From Monoraphidium neglectum (taxonomy: Eukaryota > Chlorophyta > Chlorophyceae > Sphaeropleales > Selenastraceae): 16,442 bases of DNA. Below are positions 7,313 through 15,982 of this stretch, piece by piece. Location: assembly GCF_000611645.1 (NCBI RefSeq), contig NW_014012479.1:1-16442 (forward strand), given 5' to 3'. Both the position numbers and the translations under genes were made by a program. The notes under the pieces were generated by a model. The model saw nothing but the letters and a program-made list of their open reading frames with translations. It was not told the origin of the DNA and searched no databases. Every line of letters starts with the position of its first letter. Position 1 is the stretch's first letter.

Positions 7313-9851
7313 ATGGCGACCCGTGGGGCCTCCAGGGCCGAGGAGAATGGCCCCAATAACTTGGGATCCAAGGACGTCAAGCCAGTGGAGGCCAAAGCGC
7401 GCAGGTGAGGGAGCTACGAGGCACCGTCGGCCTGGCCCCGAACGCTGCAGCCTTATCGCCCCAATTCCGTACTGCAGGGCCCTGGGAGATATCGGCAACG
7501 TGGGTGGCGTCACCACTCGCTCCCAGGCGAAGGTGCGGAGAAGGCAGCGGTCGCAGCAGTGGGCAAGGCGAGGGCAATGGCCCGGCGACTCGGGCGGAGC
7601 CTGCACGCCCTGTCTGCAGCTCTTGAAGGGACAGGCGCGGTTTAAACATACTCATACAACGATCTGAGGTCTCCGACGTGCTCACAGTCCTGCTTGTTCG
7701 CACACTGTGCAGGGCACCATCAAGCCGACCGCGCTCAAGCCGCGCGACCCGACCGCCACCGCCGCCGCCGCGCTGCGATCCAAGGCGGCCCACAAGGGCG
7801 GCTCCAGCCTGAGCTCGCTGCTGCAGAGCCGCTCCGAGTACGCCGCCACCAACAAGCGCCAGGCGGCCGCGGTGGCGCTGTCGCCGCTGCCCGACATTGA
7901 CAGCAAGGACAAGGCCAACCCCCTGGCCGAGGCCGGCTACGCGCACGACATCTACTGCTTCTACCGCAGGGTGGAGCCGCGCTTCGCCGTCCCAAGCGAC
8001 TACATGACCAGCCAGGTGGGAGTGGGACGGGGCCACCGCAGTGCTGGATGGGGCCCATGCTTGGGGCCACATGCGGCGCCCTCAGGTTGCGGGGAGGGAG
8101 GGCGCGACTGGCAAGGCGAGGGACCGAACCCGGTTCTGCCGTTCCCATGCGCAACCTCGAGCTTGCTTTGCAGGCAGCTTGGTCACGCGCGGCCGTCCGC
8201 GCGGCCAAGCGCCCCCGCCGCCCAGCCGCGACGCTGGCCCTCTTTTCAGCCCCGCCCCACCCCTCTGTGCTCGCCTGGCCCCGAGCAGGCTGAGATCAAC
8301 GAGAAGATGCGCTCCATCCTGATCGACTGGCTCATCGAGGTGCACCTCAAGTTCAAGGTGAGCCCGCCCGCACGGCAGCCTACAATCACATATGCCTGAC
8401 GACCGAATGGATCTCGGGGGCCGTTCCGTGTGCCACGGCGGGGGGCGTGGGTGCATGATCGGGCGCGAAAACGGCACACATGCCGGCAGCCGGCTCTGCA
8501 GCGCAGTGACAGCCCTGCCCTGCCGGCCCCGGCCCCGCTCCGCCCCGTCGTCATGCTGCAGCTGTCTCGTCCCTCCTTCCCCCCCCACACACAAAAAAAC
8601 ACGCCAACCCTGCCCCCCCAGCTGATGCCCGAGACGCTGTACCTGACCTGCAACCTGATCGACCGCTACCTGTCAAAGCGCAACGTCACGCGCAAGCGCC
8701 TGCAGCTGGTGAGGGGCGCGCGCGCGCGCACGCCATCCTGCACGCTCGGCCCTGCAGCCGTCCTGGGGTTGCTCTGGATCGCGCGTTGGCGCATGTAAGT
8801 TTTGAAGTCGAGGCCTTGATACCCCTCCACGGCGCAGATCGGCGTGACAGCCATGCTGATAGCGTCCAAGTACGAGGAGATCTGGGCGCCCGAGGTGCGC
8901 CGCAGCCGGCTCCCCGGCCGTGCAGCGCCCGCATCTGGGCTCGATTGCATCCTGCAGGCCTGCGCGACGCCCTTCTCAATGCCGGCATGGTCCTCATGGA
9001 CGCCACAGCTGCTGTTGCGCGACCCGCCCTGCCCCTACGCGTTGCCCCTACCCTAAACCCTTGCCCTGCCCTACGCGTCGCCATCCCGCTTTTCAACCCT
9101 GGACGCACTGTACCCCGCTCTTGCCCCCCAGGTGCGCGACTTTGTGTACATCAGCGACAAGGCCTACAGCCGCGAGGACATCCTGGGCTGCGAGAAGAAG
9201 ATGCTGCAGGTGGGCACGTGGCCGGGGGCTCGACGCTGATGTCTCCGCTCGCCGAAGTTGCTGCGTGCTTGCTTGGGGTGGCAGTGATACTGCTGGGGCC
9301 GGGGTGGTGGCCGCCCCAGGGAAACTCCAGCCCCCGAATCCGCCTGCACAGCGGCTGGCCGCTGCCCTGCCTTGCTCCCACTCACCTGCCAACCCGCGCC
9401 CCTCGCCGTCGTTCACGTTCACAAACGACTGCGCCAGGTGCTGTCGTACGACCTCACGGTGCCGACCACCTTCTCCTTCCTGGCGCGATTCAAGAAGGCC
9501 GCGGCCTGCGACGACCCCCGCGCGGGGCAGTATGCGGAGTACCTGGTCGAGCTCGCCCTGGTCGACTACTCCATGCTCAAGCAGCCGCTGTCCCTCATCT
9601 CCGCCGCCGCTCTGCACGCCGCGCTGCTCGCCGTCGGCGCGCCCGACGCGTACCCGCGGCCGCTGCGCCGCCACGCGCGGTACGAGCTGCGGGAGGTGGC
9701 GCCGCTCGCGCGCGCACTGGTCGCGCTGGCGGCCAAGGCGCCGGACGGCAGCCTGCGCGCGGTGTTCAAGAAGTACAGCAGCACCAAGTTTGCAGAGGTG
9801 GCCAAGCTCGAGCTGCCCGTGGTGGGGGAGGCCGAGGAGGCGGCGTCGTAG
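7313..9851 (+). CDS. CYCB1: B-type mitotic cyclin
   Basis: This is the regulatory subunit of a mitotic cyclin-dependent kinase. Exons 7313-7404, 7478-7532, 7713-8015, 8289-8357, 8622-8708, 8838-8894, 9132-9209 and 9438-9851 join to 384 residues. The N-terminus opens MATRGASRAEEN and carries the destruction box RRALGDIGN (residues 30-38, RxxLxxIxN), marking it for APC/C-dependent degradation. The cyclin box has NEKMRSILIDWLIEVHLKF (154-172; MRSIL hydrophobic patch), LMPETLYLT, IGVTAMLIASKYEEIWAPEV, FVYISDKAYSREDILGCEK and LTVPTTFSFLARF. The C-terminal cyclin fold follows, with MLKQPLSLISAAALHAA. HEIWAPE-type and DIDS..NPL motifs favour B-type over A-type. The ATG at 7313 gives the expected short leader before the D-box. 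Introns 2-7 are all phase 0 and all a multiple of three long. Confidence 0.95.
8016..8288 (+). other. Stop-free 273-bp intron of the cyclin gene (intron 3)
   Basis: Bounded by GTGGGA and GAGCAG, this intron is 91 codons long and has no stop in the cyclin reading frame. Retention would insert 91 residues between DYMTSQ and AEINEK at the start of the cyclin box. The encoded residues are Gly/Pro/Arg/Ala-rich and have no counterpart in cyclins, so it is treated as an intron. Confidence 0.75.
9027..9082 (+). repeat. Imperfect direct repeat flanking a telomere-like motif in cyclin intron 6
   Basis: CCCTGCCCCTACGCGTTGCC (9027-9046) recurs as CCCTGCCCTACGCGTCGCC (9064-9082). Between them is CCCTACCCTAAACCC-like sequence, where CCCTAAACCC (9051-9060) equals one plant-type telomere unit plus three bases. 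It lies inside intron 6 (8895-9131). A single telomere-like unit is not evidence of a telomere. Confidence 0.6.
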
Positions 9852-11122
9852 ATGCCGCGTCTCGCTTGCTTTTGCATGGGCTCTGTTCAACATTTGGGTC
9901 CCTTTCTTTTCTTGAGGATCCGCCCCCTTGACGAGGGGTGCTTGGCTCAGCCATGATGCTCTTTTGCCAGAGATTTTCCTGGGGTGCCGGGGGTTTAGTC
10001 CTGTGGGGGGTAGTTTGCAGCAGGTGTCCGCTCTGCGCGACTGGCAGTGTCTGGCTGTGTACTGGCCGAGCCCCCTCCAGCACGCACCAGCGCCGACAGC
10101 AGGCGACCGAGAGCGCCAAGCGACGCATGACCTTTAGCCGCCGATGTACATGTATCCTGATGCCTGCTCCGAGATCCGTGGCCGCCCAAGGGTGCGCTGC
10201 AACAGCGCCCGTCCCCCGGCCCAAGCGGCCGAGTTCACTCGCTACCCTTCTCTTCCAGTAGCTCTGGCCCTCCGTCCCTTCTCCCGCTTTCAGCCGTCCC
10301 ACCTGTCCGCAGTGTGCATTGCTGCGGTGGGCTGCTCAGCCTGCCAAGTGCCCCCTCTCCCTGTCCCTTTTCTTCGCCACGGGTTTTGCCATGGGCCCGC
10401 ACCGGGTTCGTTGCATCCGATGGTACCTGAACGGCTTCTGTTACTCGGTGGCCACGGCGATGCCCACCATTACGCTCCCCTTTGTCAGTTGCTCTGCCTT
10501 TGAGGACCAGATGCGGTGTCTGCCCTTTGTAATACACCCACTTTTCCAGCGTGCCGCAGAACCGACGTCTCCCCCCCCCATCTTGTGCCACAGAGAGTCG
10601 TCATCGGTCTGCCTTGTGCTTTGTCCTGCAATCAGCGTCCTGTCGTCAGCGGGGTGTCAGGCGACACAGCTTTGGGCCGCTTACAGTAGACATGACATAT
10701 GGTGAGCCTACCATCAGGCGCCCGCTTCGCACTCATGCGTGCAGACGCTAGCTACCAGGCTCCTTGTCAATCATGCGCCGCCGTGGGCAGCTGGTGAGGC
10801 AGGTGCCGGCCACATGCACGTGCACGCGCTTGAGCTGCGCCGTGTTGTTGCGCCATCCCATATGACATTAGTTCAATCGTTACTTCAGTCGTTTCTCACA
10901 CCCCTTTCTTCGCTCCCTGAGCAATACCACCGCAGCCTGCGTGCTCACGATGACCGCGTCCGCCTCTTGGGTGTTTAACCTCAAGTATCCCGCCCTGCAG
11001 TTTGCCGTCGGTGCCTGAAATAATTCATTAGACTCTAGAGCGATCGCAGGCTAGCCAACCCGCGTTCCGAGCCTTCATAGTAGCGCCTTATAGCAATTTT
11101 AGCAGATAAAGCAGCACTCATT
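9852..11122. other. Spacer between the cyclin and quinolinate synthase genes
   Basis: No open frame here resembles a known protein. The left part should be the cyclin 3' UTR up to the TGTAA at 10528. The right part (about 10860-11122) is richer in A and T and presumably holds the quinolinate synthase promoter and leader, with TATAGCAATTTT about 30 bases before the ATG. No repeat or RNA gene was recognised. Confidence 0.55.
10528..10532 (+). terminator. TGTAA polyadenylation signal, probably of the cyclin
   Basis: This is the first plus-strand TGTAA after the cyclin stop at 9851, implying a 3' UTR of about 0.7 kb. That is long, but such lengths are common in green algae. Confidence 0.45.
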
Positions 11123-14100
11123 ATGGCGCTGTGCCTTTCAAGGAGTGCCTCTGTTGCGGCCGTCCAGCCCCGGCGTGCTGTGGCTGCCATCCAGGCTCTG
11201 CCGCGCGCCCGGCGGGCCCTATGCCTCGCAACCGCGACCAACCAGGTATATATATTTCAATTACCCCACGCAGCTGTGCATGCACTGGCACTGCCATGTC
11301 CGCGCTGCGTCACTGCCGCACGCGCTGCGCTGCCGCTGCAGTCCATGCTGCCTCCCATCACCTGGTTCAAACCAGCTGCGATCCCCTGCATGCATGCGCC
11401 AGGTGCATGAGGCCCCCACCGTTGCGGCAACGCCGCTGCTGCCCCATGGCGCGCCCCCGGCGGCCGCGCCGATAGTCGCCGCTTTCCAGTCGGCCGGCGA
11501 CGCCAAGGCGCGGCTGAGGCTGCTGCTGGAATACGCCAAGCAGCTGCCGCCCTTCCCCGAAGAATTCAAAACTGTTGAGAATCGAGTCATGGGCTGCTCA
11601 GCCCAGGTGCGCAGAAGGCGCTCCGCAGCGGCCGCCCGTGGCCCATAGTGGGTTGCTTTCCCACCTCGTCGCAAGACGTGGGGGGTGGTGGTTGTGTAGG
11701 TTGTGGGCACAAAAACCACCGTTTGAGTTGCCGTTTGACAGCAGTGAGCGCCAACACTGACAGGATACTCAGAAGCCCCGCCCCGCGGCCGCGCCCCCCG
11801 CAGGCCTGGGTGCACGCGTCAATCGACGCGGCGAACGGCACCGTGCGCTTCGCCGCAGCCTCCGACTCCGACATCACATCCGGCCTCGCGGCCGTCCTCG
11901 TGGCGGCGCTGTCCGGCCTCACGCCGGCCGAGGTCCTGGACGCGGACGCCTCGTGGCTCCGCGCGCTCGGGCTCGGCGGGGCGGCGGGCGCGGTCGCGGC
12001 GTCGCGGGTCAACGGGTTTGCCAACATGCTGGAGGCCATGAAGCGGCGCGCGCGCATGCTGACCGCGGAGGTGCCGCGGTTCCCTTCGCTGCTGATCTCA
12101 AAGGACAGCCTGGAGCCCCAGGTGCGCGGTTGCTCGAGGGCTGTGGGACATCCGGCGGGACACGCGCGTGGTGGCTTCCTTTCCTGTCCTTGCTTTTTGA
12201 CTGCCTGCGTGCCTGGTGTGTAGCAGCGCATGTATGCGTTGATGTTGAAGGGAGCGTCGGATGGAAGCGGCTCTGGGGGCTTGCTTCATGCGGCAAGTAA
12301 GTCGAAACCCCGCTCCGCGTTCCCGTGTCGCCCGGTGCTACCGCTCCAGGGCGCGTTTGCTGAGGCTCAAGCGCAGTACCTGCGCCCGGACGTGGCCACG
12401 GTGGACCGGCTGGCGGCCACCCTGCGCGAGAAGCAGATCGGCGTGGTGGCGCACTTCTACATGGACCCGCAGGTGGGGCGAGCGCACTGCAGATCCTCCC
12501 AGACTGGCGTGCTGCCCATACGGAATGTACAAGAGGACATGCACAGCAGCGCCGTGCCGCGCACGGCCGCCGCGGCTGGGTGTCGAATACGCTCTGCGGT
12601 ACGCGGCTGTGCGGTTGCCACATTGCAAATCGAGCACAAGTCAACAACCAGGGGCCATGTGTTGACGCCGCGTCCTCGCGTCTGGAAACTCCAGGTCCAG
12701 GGGGTCCTCAGCGCCGCCGCGGAGCAGTGGCCGCACATCCACATCAGCGACTCCCTGGTCATGGCCGACGCGGCCGTGAAGATGGCGGAAGCCGGCTGCA
12801 GGGCGGTGGGGGTGCTGGGCGTGGACTTTATGAGCGAGAACGTGCGCGCCATACTGGATGAGGCCGGCCACACCGACGTCCAGGTGCGGCGGGGCAAGTC
12901 GGCGGGGCGAGGCAGTTGGGGGCAGACGATGAAGCGAAGGCCGCCATCCGCCCGCGCCGCTGCCAGCCAGGCTGTGCGGCCGGTGGTGACTGCACGGCCG
13001 GTTGCGGGCTGCCTCAGCCGTGACACTCCCGGCTGCGGCCAAGGGTGCCGCTGGCAACAAGGGTGCCAGCACCAACGCAGCGGCGCGTACTGCATGGCGC
13101 CCCCAACCCTCCCCGTGTCCCCCCTCCCTCCAGGTGTACCGCATGTCATCATCCCCCATCGGCTGCTCCCTGGCAGAGGCGGCCGAGTCTGCGGCCTACG
13201 ACAGGTTCTTGTCAGAGGTGGGCGGCCACTGGCGTCCTGGCCGTTGGTACGCCAACAACCTTTAAAGGGGCCGAGCAGCGGCACAGGCCCCTTTTTAGCC
13301 GGGCGCAGCGTGACGTCATTTGCGTCTAGCTTTTGTTCGTCATGTGGATGTTCTGCGGGGGCCGGTCGCAGTGACAGTGGCCGAATTCGTGGTTGAGTGG
13401 GGCCAGACAGCAGACGGCACTGCGTCTGGCCCTAAGCCGCGGCACACCCTCACCCGTCCCCGCCCCTCTGCCCCCACCGTCCCCAGGCCGCCGCGACGCC
13501 CAACAGCCTCCACGTCGTGTACATCAACACCAGCCTGCTGACCAAGGCCACGGCGGACGCCCTCGTGCCCACCATCACCTGCACCAGCTCAAACGTGGTG
13601 CAGACCATCCTGCAGGCCTTCGCCCAGGTGCGCCCTCATGATGGACGCGGTCACACCCTGCTATTGACACGGCTCCTGCGAGGGGACGCGTGCGTGTCGA
13701 GCGTGCGGGTGCAGCACCGTCCCCAAAGATTTCGTGAGAACGCAGGACGCGTCACCCGCAGCTCCAACGGCTCCTCTCTTGCACCTCCGCCGCCGCTGCC
13801 GCCCTGCTGTACCACACCTCCCCTGCCTTTCACAACAATGAGACCTGATAAGAACGTACAGGCAACCCGTTGAACCGCAGCCCGCCAAACCGCGGCAATT
13901 GCAAATGCGCGATGTGGCAAACCCCCACAATCTGCCACCACCCAATCTGAACACCTTCCTGCAACCCCTTGACGTCCGAACCGACCGCAGGTGCCCGAGC
14001 TGACTGTGTGGTACGGCCCCGACACCTACATGGGCCGCAACCTCGCCCAGCTCTTCACCATGCTGGCCTCCGCCGACGACGCCGACATCAAGGCCCTCCA

Positions 14101-15165
14101 CCCCGCCCACGACCGCGCCACCATCCGCGCGCTGCTGCCGCGGCTGCGCTACTTCGACGCCGGCACCTGCATCGTGCACCACATATTCGGGGGCGAGACG
14201 TGCGAGCTGGTGCGGGCGAGGTACGGGGACGCCTACCTGACGGCGCACTTTGAGGTGCCCGGGGAGATGTTCACGCTGGCCATGGAGGCCAAGGCGCGCG
14301 GCATGGGCTGCGTCGGGTCGACGAGCAACATCCTGGACTTCATAGCCGGGAAGCTCGAGGTGGGCGGGGCGGACCCGACGGAGCGGGCGGCCGGGGCTGG
14401 GGGTCCTGCACGGCCAATCGGTGGTCGAAGCTAGCTGTGGCAACCGCCGGGCTTTGGCGACCGGCGCGCGCGGCGCTTGGAAGCGCGGCCGTGGGCACGG
14501 CGCGGGGCTTTGTTTGCCTGGGCAGCGGCAAGACGTGGCTCACGCCGGCAGGCTCACCGGACCTCGTATGGCCATCGCTGCTTCACTCGCCCTGACCCGC
14601 ACCCCCCCACACACACACGCACCCCTCACACCCCACCCAGGGCGCCCTGGCCGCGCCCTACGGCGACCGCCTCCAGTTTGTCCTGGGCACCGAGGCCGGC
14701 ATGATCACCTCCATCGTGCGCAAGGTGCAGGCCATGCTCGCCGCCGCGGGCCGCGACGACGTCGAGGTCGAGGTCGTCTTCCCCGTCGCCCCTCAGTCGA
14801 TCTCCACGCCCCGCCAGGCCGTCGCGCCTGGCGCGGCCCCCCTCTCGCTGCCCGGCGGCCTCTCCATCGTCCCCGGCCCCGCCGGCGGCGAGGGCTGCTC
14901 GCTGGAGGGCGGCTGCGCGGCGTGCCCCTACATGCGCATGAACACGCTCGACGCGCTGCTCGGCGTCTGCGGGCGCGTCGGGGCCCCCGGGGGCGAGGCG
15001 GCGCTTGCGGCGTTCAAGCCGCGCGCGTACGCGGAGCGCGTCGGCGGCAAGACCGTCGCCGCGGCGGGGTGCGTGCCCATCCTGCACATGCGCCACTTCA
15101 GCCAGAAGAAGGTTTTGGGGGACGTCTTGGTGGATGACATCAGGGGGCGCCACGCGTCGGCGTGA
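11123..15165 (+). CDS. QS: Plastid quinolinate synthase, SufE-NadA fusion
   Basis: It makes quinolinate from iminoaspartate and dihydroxyacetone phosphate in plastid NAD synthesis. Exons 11123-11245, 11403-11606, 11804-12121, 12350-12472, 12695-12883, 13134-13217, 13487-13627, 13991-14359 and 14641-15165 join in phase 0 to 691 residues, close to the Arabidopsis enzyme. Exon 1 encodes 41 residues rich in Ala, Arg and Ser, a likely transit peptide. Exons 2-3 form a SufE domain with PPFPEEFKTVENRVMGCSAQ and sulfur-acceptor C106, which stimulates a cysteine desulfurase. Exons 4-9 form NadA: VVAHFYMDPQ, HIHISDSLVMAD, VLGVDFMSENVRAILD, and the three expected [4Fe-4S] ligands C379 (TCTSSN), C454 (GTCIVHH) and C612 (CAACPYM). 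C603 and C609 are extra conserved cysteines. Both active centres look intact. The ATG at 11123 gives a sensible targeting sequence. Confidence 0.95.
12473..12694 (+). other. Stop-free 222-bp intron of quinolinate synthase (intron 4)
   Basis: Bounded by GTGGGG and CTCCAG, it is 74 codons long and stop-free in frame. Retention would insert 74 residues between HFYMDPQ and VQGVLSAA, inside the first NadA subdomain. The family joins these two motifs directly, so it is read as an intron. Confidence 0.75.
13264..13294 (+). other. Hairpin in quinolinate synthase intron 6
   Basis: AAAGGGGCC (13264-13272) and GGCCCCTTT (13286-13294) form a perfect 9-bp inverted repeat with a 13-base loop and a short T run after it. 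It lies about 50 bases inside intron 6 (13218-13486). The shape resembles a bacterial terminator, but that role does not apply in nuclear DNA. Confidence 0.6.
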
Positions 15166-15582
15166 GCGCTGGCCGGTCGGCTCTGCGGGGCCAAGGCGCA
15201 GGAGCGCCGCGCCGTGAGGCGGGGGCGGTGTGGCGCGAGGGGCCGGCGGCTGGGGCGACGAACGGCGTGGGGTGGACGAGGTGTTGTTTGAGGCGGCGCA
15301 TGCGGGGGTCGTTTGGATGAGCATGATACAGCGAGCGTCGCGTGCAGTGCCCGGCGTTTTCCTTCCTCAGCGTTGAGCCTGATCCCCTGTCTACTCATCT
15401 GACACGTACACAAGTTGCCGCTCTCAAGGGGCGGCTGCGCGCGGCCAGAGCCGCCGCGCGGCCGCTAGGGGCAGCGATGCTCTGCCGTTTTTCGAGCGGT
15501 GCCGGTATCGACCGTCAAGCGTTTGACCCTGGGTGCATATGCTGCAATGAGCGGCAGGGACGGCGCGCCGTCGCGGTATTGA

Positions 15583-15587
15583 TTACA
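15583..15587 (-). terminator. TGTAA signal on the minus strand
   Basis: TTACA on the plus strand gives TGTAA on the minus strand, about 395 bases past the stop of the minus-strand frame at the right edge. It would suit that gene if the gene is real. Confidence 0.3.
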
Positions 15588-15682
15588 GAGCCGCCCGGCC
15601 CGGCCTCGGCTGTGTGTGTGTATGCGTGTATTGGATGCTGCAGCCATGCGTTGTTGTGGCGTTGGTACTCGCCTGCTTTATG

Positions 15683-15687
15683 TGTAA
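15683..15687 (+). terminator. TGTAA polyadenylation signal of quinolinate synthase
   Basis: This is the first plus-strand TGTAA after the stop at 15165, giving a 3' UTR of about 0.5 kb. It lies beyond the minus-strand signal at 15583-15587, so the two transcripts would overlap at their 3' ends. Confidence 0.5.
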
Positions 15688-15982
15688 TGCACATGATTCA
15701 ATTTCTCTCTCCTAACCCAATCAAACATTCAAACATTGAATGCACAGTGTCAAGCAGGCCAGTGGGGCCCAGACCCGAAAGGCAAGGTGTGTGCACGTAC
15801 GACAGGGGTTGCGCCGCAGGGAAGGCGGTCGCATCAGGTTTTGATTGCCAGCTCTTTGGCACCAAGCCAACAAATATGGGGGCGCAACATCACAACGCGC
15901 GACGCGGGCCACTAGACTGGACAGGATCAAAGCACAGCCCGGGGCGCTGTCCCCGCACACGCGCAGCTCATGCCCCCTCGGC

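Larger units (their letters stand above)
15166..15982. other. Convergent spacer after quinolinate synthase
   Basis: It contains the quinolinate synthase 3' UTR and, if the minus-strand frame at the right edge is a gene, that gene's 3' UTR too. TGTAA signals for both directions lie near the middle. AAACATTC repeats almost in tandem near 15723-15738. No coding signal was recognised. Confidence 0.5.

Noticed and set aside
9046..9060. Interstitial telomere array
   Set aside because: There is only about one telomere-like unit, so no array is present.
10319..10705. Open frame in the cyclin-quinolinate synthase spacer (128 codons)
   Set aside because: It has no motif, is flanked by no supported exon and overlaps the likely cyclin 3' UTR and TGTAA.
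12473..13396. Continuation of the quinolinate synthase frame through introns 4 and 5
   Set aside because: Exons 5 and 6 join family motifs only when the introns are removed; the run-on text has no NadA similarity and exon 6 is in another frame.
13661..14443. 260-codon minus-strand frame opposite quinolinate synthase exon 8
   Set aside because: It is a shadow of the NadA coding exon and shows no recognised protein.
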